A stretch of DNA of 64,000 nt from Microplitis mediator (taxonomy: Eukaryota; Arthropoda; Insecta; Hymenoptera; Braconidae), in NCBI RefSeq assembly GCF_029852145.1, contig NC_079978.1, forward strand, positions 4,216,001 to 4,280,000, in the 5' to 3' direction. The notes under the pieces were generated by a model. It made no database searches and was not told where the DNA came from. It worked only from the letters and a program-made list of their open reading frames with translations. Shown here in pieces: positions 47,078 to 57,589 of this stretch. A program made the translations under genes and the position numbers. Each line of letters opens with the position of its first letter. The stretch's first letter is position 1.

Positions 47078-47980
47078 CTCTTTGTTACTTTTTAACTAAT
47101 GAATCGATTTGGATGGTTAAGGTGGCAATCAAAAGAGCTTGTTGGCCCGCAACTTTCCTGAAAATTTCAGATCATTTGATCAAGTAGACTCGAAGATATT
47201 GGCGGGTTAATGAAAAAAAAAAATTTTTTTTTTAGTTTTTTAGTGATTTCTCAGAAACGACTCGAACGATTGATTTCAAAATCTAATCAGCTCTAGACCT
47301 TTATGAGCCGCGTCGAATGCCACCTTAACCATCTCAATCGGTTAATTTGTTCGAGAGATATCGATGGCGAAAGAAATGGTAGAAAACGTTTTTTTTCGAT
47401 TATCTTTGAAGTGACTCGTCTGATCAATTTTAAAATTTAATCGGCTGTAGAGTTCAAGAAAACGCGCCGATTGCCACCTCAAACGTCAAAATCGGTTGAT
47501 TAGTTCAGAAGATATCGGCGCTGAAAAGTTAAAAAAATAACATTTTATGTTATTTTTTCCGGATAAATCAAAATATAATGTGCTAAAATTGTGCTAATAT
47601 GCTAAACTTGTTCCTTAGTTTTAAAGATATCGTCATCAAAAAATTGAAAAAACCCAGTCGTTAATGTTTTTCTCGGATTTTCAATATATTATTGCTCTGA
47701 CCTAAGTCAAAAATCATTCAAATCTTGATTTTGATCGCTGACATTGATTTCTGCCTCAATACATTTATTTCAGAGAACATAATCGATAATAAAAATTTAA
47801 AAGCCGCTTCTTTATTGATGGTTTTCGGATCTTAACATTTCAAACTCTAGCATGAAACGTAACTTGATAGAGCTTAAAAGGCTCATAATAAAATGATTTC
47901 ATGTAATAGCATTTTCGAGCTCGAAAATATATTCACAGTAATGTTTTCAAGCTGCTTGAGCTCGAGAACAGCGGGAAGTT
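46854..47980. mobile_element. Nested 1.1-kb repeat with AACTTCCCGCT ends and GT microsatellite
   Basis: AACTTCCCGCT (46854-46864) and AGCGGGAAGTT (47970-47980) are exact inverted ends. A GT run occupies about 47013-47074, followed by degenerate internal repeats of the form AATCGATTTGGATGGTTAAGG, GTGGCAATC and GAGATATCG. A small TGGCCCGCAGGGCCA hairpin follows at 47989-48003. It is non-coding. The right border could extend to the start of the satellite array, so the borders are tentative. Confidence 0.55.
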
Positions 47981-48017
47981 TTGGGGCTGGCCCGCAGGGC
48001 CAACAGACGCCCAGATT

Positions 48018-51000
48018 TTTTCTATAGAATTTCAATGGTATGTCTCTGGGATTTCTCAAAAAAATTTAACTGGTGATAATTCTATTTGTTCTATAGAATT
48101 TCAATGGTATGTCTCTGGGATTTTTCGAAAAAATTTAACTGGTTATAATTTTTATATTTTCTACAGAATTTCAATGGTATGTCTCTGGGATTTCTCGTAA
48201 AAATTTAACTGGTTATAATTTTTATATTTTCTATAGAATTTCAATGGTATGTCTCTGGGATTTTTCGTAAAAATTTAACTGGTTATAATTTTTATATTTT
48301 CTATAGAATTTCAATGGTATGTCTCTGGGATTTCTCGTAAAAATTTAACTGGTTATAATTTTTATATTTTCTATAGAATTTCAATGGTATGTCTCTGGGA
48401 TTTCTCGTAAAAATTTAACTGGTTATAATTTTTATATTTTCTATAGAATTTCAATGGTATGTCTCTGGGATTTCTCGTAAAAATTTAACTGGTTACATTT
48501 TTTATATTTTCTATAGAATTTCAATGGTATGTCTCTGGGATTTCTCGTAAAAATTTAACTGGTTATAATTTTTATATTTTCTATAGAATTTCAATGGTAT
48601 GTCTCTGGGATTTCTCGTAAAAATTTAACTGGTTATAATTTTTATATTTTCTATAGAATTTCAATGGTATGTCTCTGGGATTTCTCGTAAAAATTTAACT
48701 GGTTATAATTTTTATATTTTCTATAGAATTTCAATGGTATGTCTCTGGGATTTCTCGTAAAAATTTAACTGGTTATAATTTTTATATTTTCTATAGAATT
48801 TCAATGGTATGTCTCTGGGATTTCTCGTAAAAATTTAACTGGTTATAATTTTTCGTAAAAATTTAACTGGTTATAATTTTTATATTTTCTATAGAATTTC
48901 AATGGTATGTCTCTGGGATTTCTCGTAAAAATTTAACTGGTTATAATTTTTATATTTTCTATAGAATTTCAATGGTATGTCTCTGGGATTTCTCGTAAAA
49001 ATTTAACTGGTTACATTTTTTATATTTTCTATAGAATTTCAATGGTATGTCTCTGGGATTTCTCGTAAAAATTTAACTGGTTATAATTTTTATATTTTCT
49101 ATAGAATTTCAATGGTATGTCTCTGGGATTTCTCGTAAAAATTTAACTGGTTATAATTTTTATATTTTCTATAGAATTTCAATGGTATGTCTCTGGGATT
49201 TCTCGTAAAAATTTAACTGGTTACATTTTTTATATTTTCTATAGAATTTCAATGGTATGTCTCTGGGATTTCTCGTAAAAATTTAACTAATTATAATTTT
49301 TATATTTTCTATAGAATTTCAATGGTATGTCTCTGGGATTTCTCGTAAAAATTTAACTGGTTATAATTTTTCGTAAAAATTTAACTGGTTATAATTTTTA
49401 TATTTTCTATAGAATTTCAATGGTATGTCTCTGGGATTTCTCGTAAAAATTTAACTGGTTACATTTTTTATATTTTCTATAGAATTTCAATGGTATGTCT
49501 CTGGGATTTCTCGTAAAAATTTAACTGGTTATAATTTTTATATTTTCTATAGAATTTCAATGGTATGTCTCTGGGATTTCTCGTAAAAATTTAACTGGTT
49601 ATAATTTTTATATTTTCTATAGAATTTCAATGGTATGTCTCTGGGATTTCTCGTAAAAATTTAACTGGTTATAATTTTTATATTTTCTATAGAATTTCAA
49701 TGGTATGTCTCTGGGATTTCTCGTAAAAATTTAACTGGTTATAATTTTTATATTTTCTATAGAATTTCAATGGTATGTCTCTGGGATTTCTCGTAAAAAT
49801 TTAACTGGTTATAATTTTTATATTTTCTATAGAATTTCAATGGTATGTCTCTGGGATTTCTCGTAAAAATTTAACTGGTTATATTTTTTATATTTTCTAT
49901 AGAATTTCAATGGTATGTCTCTGGGATTTCTCGTAAAAATTTAACTGGTTATAATTTTTATATTTTCTATAGAATTTCAATGGTATGTCTCTGGGATTTC
50001 TCGTAAAAATTTAACTGGTTATAATTTTTATATTTTCTATAGAATTTCAATGGTATGTCTCTGGGATTTCTCGTAAAAATTTAACTGGTTATAATTTTTA
50101 TATTTTCTATAGAATTTCAATGGTATGTCTCTGGGATTTCTCGTAAAAATTTGACTGGTTATAATTTCCATATTTTCTATAGAATTTCAATGGTATGTCT
50201 CTGGGATTTCTCGTAAAAATTTAACTGGTTATAATTTTTATATTTTCTATAGAATTTCAATGGTATGTCTCTGGGATTTCTCGTAAAAATTTAACTGGTT
50301 ATAATTTCCATATTTTCTATAGAATTTCAATGGTATGTCTCTGGGATTTCTCGTAAAAATTTAACTGGTTATAATTTTTATATTTTCTATAGAATTTCAA
50401 TGGTATGTCTCTGGGATTTCTCGTAAAAATTTAACTGGTTATATTTTTTATATTTTCTATAGAATTTCAATGGTATGTCTCTGGGATTTCTCGTAAAAAT
50501 TTAACTGGTTATAATTTTTATATTTTCTATAGAATTTCAATGGTATGTCTCTGGGATTTCTCGTAAAAATTTAACTGGTTATAATTTTTATATTTTCTAT
50601 AGAATTTCAATGGTATGTCTCTGGGATTTCTCGTAAAAATTTAACTGGTTATAATTTTTATATTTTCTATAGAATTTCAATGGTATGTCTCTGGGATTTC
50701 TCGTAAAAATTTGACTGGTTATAATTTCCATATTTTCTATAGAATTTCAATGGTATGTCTCTGGGATTTCTCGTAAAAATTTAACTGGTTATAATTTTTA
50801 TATTTTCTATAGAATTTCAATGGTATGTCTCTGGGATTTCTCGTAAAAATTTAACTGGTTATAATTTCCATATTTTCTATAGAATTTCAATGGTATGTCT
50901 CTGGGATTTCTCGTAAAAATTTAACTGGTTATAATTTTTATATTTTCTATAGAATTTCAATGGTATGTCTCTGGGATTTCTCGTAAAAATTTAACTGGTT

Positions 51001-51300
51001 ATAATTTTTATATTTTCTATAGAATTTCTATGGTATGTCTCTGGGATTTCTCGTAAAAATTTAACTGGTTATAATTTTTATATTTTCTATAGAATTTCAA
51101 TGGTATGTCTCTGGGATTTCTTGTAAAAATTTAACTGGTTACATTTTTTATATTTTCTATAGAATTTCAATGGTATGTCTCTGGGATTTCTCGTAAAAAT
51201 TTAACTGGTTATAATTTTTATATTTTCTATAGAATTTCAATGGTATGTCTCTGGGATTTCTCGTAAAAATTTAACTGGTGATAATTCTATTTTTTCTATT
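48018..51300. repeat. 70-bp tandem satellite, about 47 copies
   Basis: The unit contains TAGAATTTCAATGGTATGTC and CGTAAAAATTTAACTGGTTA and repeats with an exact 70-base period for nearly 3.3 kb. The first and last units differ most (CTGGTGATAATTCTATT in both), while interior units are almost identical, as in an array homogenised by unequal exchange. A 28-base partial unit occurs twice (about 48841 and 49359), exactly 518 bases apart. Variant units recur with a 560-base (8-unit) period in the right half. Confidence 0.95.
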
Positions 51301-52074
51301 CAGATGAGATTATATTGTTCATTAGTATGTGTTAAAAAAATTATGTCACTAATTTTACGATTTTATGTTGAAGCTTAAATAATTATAACTCAACTATTCT
51401 TTCTAAACATGAATAAGTGAATATTCACTAATTCTGAGTGCCAACCGAACCACTTTTTGAAATTAGTGGTTCGGTTTGCACTTGGCATTAGTAAATCTTC
51501 ACTTATTCTCACTTATTCATGATTAGAGAGTTATTAGAACTTAATTATTACTGGCCACAAATAGCACTTCTATCTTAATTCAGTACATTCAATATAATCG
51601 TTTCATACAAATTAAACTCGTAAAATTCATATATAATTATTACATAACGAGTCATACAAATTTTTTAAACCCAATCAATCCGCCAAAGCACTCACATGAT
51701 AATGGTAAATTCATAGGGAAAGTCTGTAATACCGACTGTCAGCAAAGCTTAGAAAATTTTACTAAAATGGTCATTCGTATAAAATGTAATTCTGAAGAAT
51801 TGGCGTTCGTAGTTTGAATATTTCGGAAGTATTGGATTTCTGAAATATTGTCATTCTAAATATTGTTAATTCTTTATTACGAAAGAATGAATATTGTAAA
51901 TTCTGAGTATGTGTTGATATAAAGATTAGAGATTCGATGTTTTTGACAAGGTGATAATTTGTCATTCTGAATTATGAACCATCTTTATTTTTTACATTCC
52001 TAACTGTGAGTTTCTGAAGTTGGTATACTTCTGAAATTTTTACTTTTGACGGTGTGCCTGCAAGCCGATAATTT

Positions 52075-53280
52075 CGGCTTAAAGACGTTTAGTATTCTCG
52101 ATTTGAATTCAAAATTTCGAGCGGGAATTCAAAACTTGAAAAACTAGAAGTCGATGATTAAAGTAGAATTTTTCTATTTAAAATTTCTTTAAGCCAAAAC
52201 TCATGAACAAATATCGAATATCTCTGACTGAACTTTACTGACGAATGAACAAGTCCGGAAAATTTTTAATAAAATTCAGTCAAATTTCGGAATAGAAGTA
52301 TTGCAACTGATATTATAAATCAATTAATAAATTGCAATGCTGACATATTAAGTAATTTTAGATAATTTAAATTTTTTAAATCTTAAGTTATATTCTATAG
52401 AAAATATAATTTCACTTATCATATATTAATATTTATAAAAACAGTTTAAATATTAATATTGTGATATTAGTTTTTTCAGCATTGCAAAAATATATTTTCA
52501 GTCATCTTATATCTAACAGAAAAATTTTATGAAATATCTTCAAAAAATTTTTTTTACAGAAATTATATAAATGAAATTAATTATTCACATGGCAACTTAT
52601 TTTCATATTTATATATATACATACATATATCTTTATGTATACGATGCTTATATATTTATATAATCTACAACCTATGAATCATTTCATTTCTCTTAATAAT
52701 CTTAATTGCATAACGATAAAAACTTAATTATTGTCTATTGATACTTTTTTATTTTTACTGGTTTTTTGCTTAAAAAATATTTCTTTTTTTACTTTTAATA
52801 AGAAGCATTAAAAAAAAATTTTTTTTTTTTACAGATTACGCGAAATGAAGCAAACAAAATACTATTAAGTGGCGAGCATGAAAAAGCGACGAATGCTGTA
52901 CCAACTTAATATTATTTTTGTTTGCATACTTCATTTTAAAAAATATTTTGAGCAATCGCGCAAAATTTAGTATGAAAATCGTGAAAAAAAAAAAAAAATT
53001 TTTCTAAAAGAAAATGTTTAAAATGTACATCACATTTTACTTTATCCATCAGAATTGAATGTATGTATTATCAATTGTGTAAAAAATAATAAATGACGAG
53101 TTAATTTAGAAAAAAAAAATGTAATTTTGGTTGATCACCGTTGAATTAAAAACTTTTTAGATTTACATCAAACATTTTAATTACTGACTGATAAGTTTTG
53201 TGAAAAACTAATTTTATAATAATGTACTGAATAATATACATTCAATACATTATTATTTTTTTTTAATACACTTACGTCCA
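52075..53280. other. AT-rich spacer, no gene seen
   Basis: This lies between the large inverted-repeat element and the zinc-finger array. It has short poly-A and poly-T runs and a TATA/TACA-rich patch at 52610-52665. The part next to 53280 may be 3' UTR of the zinc-finger locus. No coding or RNA feature is seen. Confidence 0.35.
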
Positions 53281-53904
53281 TTAGCTTAGGTCCATTGGAT
53301 TGATACTTGAACCTGTTTTGCTCAGGTCCAGTGGTGCGACTTGAACAGGGCTCAAGTAATAATGTGGAGTTTCTGGAGGAGACACCACTGTTGCTGCGCA
53401 GATTTTTGTTTCTATTTGGGCAGGCTTTTTCAATCCTCTGCGCTTTCCGCCGACATCAATTATTTTCTCAGAAGGGTTTCCATACTCATCGAAGGTTTTC
53501 CCTTGTCGATGTCCGGTCGCCTCAAGATGCTTCTTGAAGGTATGGTAAAAATTGTCTTTCGTTTGGCAGTCAGCACAGTGATATTGATATATCGTCGCAT
53601 GTGATTTCATATGGCTCTTTAGCATTGCCTTGTTAATGCAACGATATGAGCACAGTTCACACCGGAAAGGTTTCATTCCTGTGTGCCTGTACATGTGTTA
53701 CTTCAAATGGTGTTTGAAGCTTGTAACGAAATCACAGTTATCGTTCGGGCATCGAATGGTTTTGACTTTTCCTCTTTTGTTTACCCGTGGAGTTGACGAG
53801 TCCGGTTCTGTTTTGTATGTGTTCGTAGTATTCGGCAGAGAACAGTTGACATCGTTTTCGTGTAGATGACTGTTAAATAGAATGCGGCTTCCAGCCAACA
53901 TCAA
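53281..53904 (-). pseudogene. Zinc-finger array copy 4 (distal), with in-frame TAA
   Basis: The copy starts MMLAGSRILFNSHLHENDV and reads through to HHLK, where TAA (53700-53698) replaces the TAC (Tyr) found in copy 3. It then continues in the same frame as HMYRHTGMKPF, with fingers CELCSYRCINKAMLKSH and CADCQTKDNF ending H..H. Only this copy keeps the original C-terminal tail: IIDVGGKRRGLKKP, then PLDLSKTG and NPMDLS. PxDLS is the motif recognised by the CtBP corepressor (family knowledge). Without the stop this would be about 207 codons; an ATG at 53694 leaves 137 codons open. Confidence 0.7.
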
Positions 53905-54349
53905 TTAATTTGTGAGAAGGGTTTCCATTCTCATCGAAGGTTGGCCCTTGTCGATGTCCGGTCGCCTCAAGATGCTTCTTGAAGGTATGGTAAAAATTGT
54001 CTTTCGTTTGGCAGTCAGCACAGTGATATTGATATATCGTCGCATGTGATTTCATATGGCTCTTTAGCATTGCCTTGTTAATGCAACGATATGAGCACAG
54101 TTCACACCCGAAAGGTTTTATTCCTGTGTGACTGTACATGTGGTACTCCAAATGGTGTTTGAAGCTTGTAACGAAATCACAGTTATCGTTCGGGCATCGA
54201 ATGGTTTTGACTATTCCTCTTTTGTTTACCCGTGGAGTTGACGAGTCCGGTTCTGTTTTGTATGTGTTCGTAGTATTCGGCAGAGAACAGTTGACATCGT
54301 TTTCGTGTAGATGACTGTTAAATAGAATGCGGCTTCCAGCCAACATCAA
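53873..54349 (-). CDS. Zinc-finger array copy 3, intact short ORF
   Basis: The 158-codon frame MMLAGSRILFNSHLHENDV has three C2H2 fingers: CPNDNCDFVTSFKHHLEYH (unusual C-x4-C), CELCSYRCINKAMLKSHMK, and CADCQTKDNFYHTFKKHLE with H-x5-H. It ends LIDVGWKPHSI at the duplication junction. The start of copy 4 overlaps this end by 32 bases in another frame. It lacks the extra N-terminal finger of copy 2 and is almost identical to copy 4, so 3 and 4 separated most recently. Whether it is translated is unknown. Confidence 0.5.
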   Translation of the reverse strand: MMLAGSRILFNSHLHENDVNCSLPNTTNTYKTEPDSSTPRVNKRGIVKTIRCPNDNCDFVTSFKHHLEYHMYSHTGIKPFGCELCSYRCINKAMLKSHMKSHATIYQYHCADCQTKDNFYHTFKKHLEATGHRQGPTFDENGNPSHKLIDVGWKPHSI

Positions 54350-54902
54350 TTAATTTGTGAGAAGGGTTTTCATTCTCATCGAAGGTTGGCCCTTGTCGAT
54401 GTCCGGTCGCCTCAAGATGCTTTTTGAAGTCATGGTGAAAGTTGGATTTCACTTGGCAGTCACTACAGTGGTATTGAAATATCTTCGAGTGTTTTTTCAT
54501 GTGGCTCTTTAGCATTGCCTTGTTAATGCAACGATATGAGCACAGTTCACACCCGAAAGGTTTTGTTCCTCCGTGCCTTTTCATGTGGTACTCCCAATGG
54601 TGTTTTAGGTCGGTTACAAACGCACAGTTCTCGTTCGGGCATCGAATGTTTTTCTCCGAATTAAAGTGAGTCTCTTCCTGATGAGTCCGCAACTCAACTT
54701 CTGTGTCAAATGGCACTTGACACTTCTTGCATTTGACTGATTTTCTTTTGTTTACCCGTCGAGTTGACTGGCCCGGTTCTGGACCGCCCGGTTTTGGTCC
54801 ATTGAATGGACCGCCATCATTTTTAGCATTCGGCAGAGAACAGTTGACATCGTTTTCGTGTAGATGACTGTTAAATAGAATTCGGCTTCCAGCCGACATC
54901 AA
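54318..54902 (-). CDS. Zinc-finger array copy 2, longest intact ORF
   Basis: The 194-codon frame starts MMSAGSRILFNSHLHENDV and has a Gly/Pro linker (GGPFNGPKPGGPEPG). Four C2H2 fingers follow: CKKCQVPFDTEVELRTHQEE, CPNENCAFVTDLKHHWEYH, CELCSYRCINKAMLKSHMKK and CSDCQVKSNFHHDFKKHLE. All Cys and His ligands are present. It ends LIDVGWKPHSI at the junction with copy 3. The finger block resembles the central DNA-binding fingers of Hunchback. It is the copy most likely to make a folded DNA-binding protein. Confidence 0.55.
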   Translation of the reverse strand: MMSAGSRILFNSHLHENDVNCSLPNAKNDGGPFNGPKPGGPEPGQSTRRVNKRKSVKCKKCQVPFDTEVELRTHQEETHFNSEKNIRCPNENCAFVTDLKHHWEYHMKRHGGTKPFGCELCSYRCINKAMLKSHMKKHSKIFQYHCSDCQVKSNFHHDFKKHLEATGHRQGPTFDENENPSHKLIDVGWKPHSI

Positions 54903-55128
54903 TTAATTTGTGAAAAGGGTTTCCATTCTCATCGAAGGTTTTCCCTTGTCGATGTCCGGTCTGTTCAAGATGCTGCTTGAAGGTATGGTGAAACTTTAAT
55001 TTTGTTTGGCAGTCACCACAGTGATAATCATACGTCTTCGAGTGGGATTTCATATGGCTCTTCAGCATTGCCTTGTTAATGCAACGATATGTGCACAGCC
55101 CACACCTGAAAGATTTTATTCCTGTGTG
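54871..55128 (-). pseudogene. Zinc-finger array copy 1, 5'-truncated
   Basis: The frame opens after a TGA (55131-55129) with HTGIKSFRCGLCTYRC and gives two fingers, CGLCTYRCINKAMLKSH and CGDCQTKLKFHHTFKQH, ending LIDVGWKPNSI. The earlier fingers are missing. Exon 3 joins it out of frame by one base, so it is not continuous with the upstream coding sequence. Confidence 0.6.
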
Positions 55129-55327
55129 TCAGAAAGGAATGGGCCATGTGGCAAATTACTACGCCCGTGATAATCTCCAACATAGTCGAACTGCTTTGCT
55201 GGAGTGCCGGAGGCACAGCAACCGAAGAAGTGCACTCCTTAGAACCAGGTAAATACGGAGGAGAGAGTTGCGCATCCCCAAATGGATTTGAAGTGGGTCG
55301 ATTTTGTGGTCCAAGTCCGAAATCATT
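55129..55327 (-). pseudogene. Hunchback-like exon 3, N-terminal disordered segment
   Basis: After an acceptor (ACGTTTACAG) the frame reads NDFGLGPQNRPTSNPFGD, then AQLSPPYLPGSK, then a Ser/Gln stretch (PALQQSSSTM). This is low-complexity, Pro/Ser-rich sequence like the region before the Hunchback fingers. The frame stays open to about 55078, past the junction with finger copy 1, where the finger frame is shifted by one base. Confidence 0.5.
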
Positions 55328-55361
55328 CTGTAAACGTTATAACTAAAATAAATACACTTAT

Positions 55362-56080
55362 CCAAAAAATTAAAGGAACAAGACAATTTTATAAATTTTG
55401 TAGTGATTTTTGGAAGGCTGTATTTTCGTGAAAAATGATCGTATCGAAAAAACAAAAAAAATAAGCAAATTGAAGCTTGAAATCTCTAGTTTAAAGATCT
55501 TTCAGCAAAATAATTTTTTGAGCCACGGTTTTTGCGGAATCATAAGAAAAAGGTCGAGACAAAATTTTTCCAAATTTTTTAGTTTTGTATTTTAGGTCTA
55601 CGAGGCCGGGAAAATTTTTTTCGTAAAATTCATGGCTCGTTTAGGAAATTTAATCATCTACAATTTGCTTTTTTTTGTTTCTCTGTACGACAGTTTGCTG
55701 CTGAGATATCAGCCGTCAAATGAAAAAGGATCCTTTTGTCTTTGATTATCGATATCTCAGCAACTAATGGTCACACAGTCATCTGAGGGACAGTTCGAGA
55801 AACTAGAATAAATTCTCTACAAGCTCCATTTCCCTTACATCCTTAACATCAATTTGAAAAACCCACAGAAAATGGCCTTTTTTTGATTTTTTAGTCAACT
55901 CATCGCTACTTTGCAAATATTGATGGAAAGGTCAATGTTGCCAGGTGATTTTGCAGCTTAATGTACTCCCAAAAACCCTGGAAATTTTCACATTGATCCA
56001 TTGAACCGTTTGTCCGGTCCGATTGCTCAAAGTTTTGGAAAACAATTAAAGGAACAAGTTTTGTTCCTTAAATTGTGTAA
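55362..56080. repeat. Repeat filling intron 2 of the hunchback-like locus
   Basis: AATTAAAGGAACAA (about 55368) is mirrored by TTGTTCCTTAAATT (about 56061), with a further direct copy next to it, so a roughly 720-bp element with short inverted ends seems to make up most of this intron. Its interior has repeated GATATCTCAGCAACTAATGG-like phrases and no coding capacity. Confidence 0.4.
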
Positions 56081-56367
56081 TCGTTATCAAAATGAAAAAA
56101 ATTTGTTTTTTCGGATTTTCTTTCATTTTTGCGTCAGGTATTCAATAAATGTAAAGTAAAAAGAAAAAAAAAAAATTTCCAAAAAACGAAAACGAAAGAC
56201 GATAGTTCAGTTTGAGAGGGAAAAGTAAAGATACAGACCGAATGATAGTGGATTGTGCGGATGAGTTTAGACAGAGGGGGGGGGGATAAAAAATTAATTT
56301 AAACCGAAGAATTGAAAAGTAAAAAACCGTAGGGTAGATGTTGTCAATGTGCAGTTAAATTACTTAC

Positions 56368-56467
56368 ATTATGATTATTGGTCTACTGGAATTCCTGTCC
56401 CAACATACTACCATTTATTTGTTGAAGTGACCTCCGGAGACGAAATATCAAGTCCATTAGATTACAC
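56368..56467 (-). pseudogene. Hunchback-like exon 2 with premature TAG
   Basis: The exon has an acceptor TTCACAG and a donor GTAAGTA. One frame connects exon 1 (phase 2) to exon 3 (phase 0) across all 100 bases except for TAG at 56385-56383. It reads RCNLMDLIFRLRRSLQQ, then INGSMLGQEFQ, stop, TNNHN. The other two frames have early stops, so this frame is the meaningful one. Confidence 0.5.
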
Positions 56468-56524
56468 CTGTGAATAAAGAAAATTTTAACAAATTAGTAT
56501 TTTTAAAAGTTAGAATAATGTTTT

Positions 56525-57130
56525 TCTTAATTCAACATCCGTCATAGTAGGGGAGGGAGGGGCAAAAGGGGGTACTTAAGGAAATACAAAGTTTTAGAGG
56601 ACTCAAATACGCTAAATCTTTTTTTTTTTTAATGATATTCAAAATAAATAGAAGAAATTTTTAGTTACCGTTAAAAAAAAAAATTTTTCATTTCTGCGGG
56701 CAAAGTGGGGTATCCCCTAAAAAAGGTAAAAAAAAAATTCCTGGATTTTAAACGAATTTGATGAAGTTGAATTTTTTTGAAGTAATTTACATGGAGAAAA
56801 TTTATATTTTACATGTTTATTGGATACAAAAGAAGAAAAAAAATTTTTAATAGTTTTTATCATAAAACAAACGTCATTATTATTTTTCAACTGACAATTG
56901 ATTTTTGAAAAAGTTTATCAAAAAAAATTCAAAGTAACGCTTAATTATATTTACAGAAGTGATTTTGGAATGTTTAAAAACCATTTAAAATATAAAATTT
57001 TTTTTTATCAAATTTTGGGGGTACCCCGTTTTGCCTACCCTACCCCCTTTTGCCTCCCCCCTTCCCCTATAAAATTTAAAGAAATGTTTTGTCAGTTTAT
57101 CAACGTGCAAAGATACTTTCATGTTTATCA
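56525..57130. repeat. Low-complexity insertion with CCCCTTTTGCC ends
   Basis: GGGGAGGGAGGGGCAAAAGG (about 56552) is mirrored by CCCCTTTTGCCTCCCCCCTT (about 57043), and GGGGTATCCCC / GGGGGTACCCC lie inside, so a roughly 530-bp inverted-repeat element sits in intron 1 of the hunchback-like locus. The interior is poly-A/poly-T-rich and non-coding. Confidence 0.55.
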
Positions 57131-57589
57131 ATAAAAAAAAATGAAATTCTTGCAGACCGTTTTTAATTTTTTATGCAGATTTTCTATTCCTAAAGTTAAA
57201 TTGAATTTTTCTTTCAACCAGGTGAAGGATAAAAAAAAGGGTTTTTCCATTTCCTAATCTATTATTCAAAACTATCTATTATTAAGGAATATTATTTTTT
57301 TTGTCATATCGTAACGAAAAAAAAAAAAAAAAAAAGTTATGAATTCAAAAAAAAAAGGTAAAAAAAAACTTTATCATAAAGTTCAAAAATTCTCATGGTA
57401 AATTCATATGTCAAGTTTGTCGAAACTTATGTATTTGACGAGTAAAAAGCAGTGGGACATCAACGATTGTCATTATCCTCTACTACATTCTCAAGAAAAA
57501 AAACACACCCCTATGTGGGCCTATGTGCGTGCGCACCCACAATTACATCCACATGTACAATATTTTACTTATAAAAATATTTTAAATTT

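Larger units (their letters stand above)
46152..52074. mobile_element. 5.9-kb non-autonomous DNA element with 518-bp TIRs
   Basis: The element proper is 46160-52066. The left terminal repeat (46160-about 46677) and the right one (about 51550-52066) are reverse complements with hardly a mismatch that I can see, starting GGCTTGCAGGCACACCG. GATAATTT flanks the element on both sides (46152-46159, 52067-52074), an 8-bp target duplication. The interior holds a nested repeat (46854-47980) and a 70-bp satellite array (48018-51300), and no transposase. TTCAGAA-type motifs recur in the terminal repeats and may be transposase sites. An 8-bp duplication is compatible with hAT, P or Merlin families. A 64-codon frame occurs identically in both arms and is not a gene. 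Confidence 0.88.

Noticed and set aside
48018..51300. CRISPR-like array
   Set aside because: The whole 70-bp unit repeats with no variable spacers, in a eukaryotic genome; it is a satellite.
55129..55327. In-frame splicing from exon 3 to finger copy 1 via the CTTTCAG at about 55110
   Set aside because: No donor of matching phase exists in exon 3 and the implied intron would be too short.
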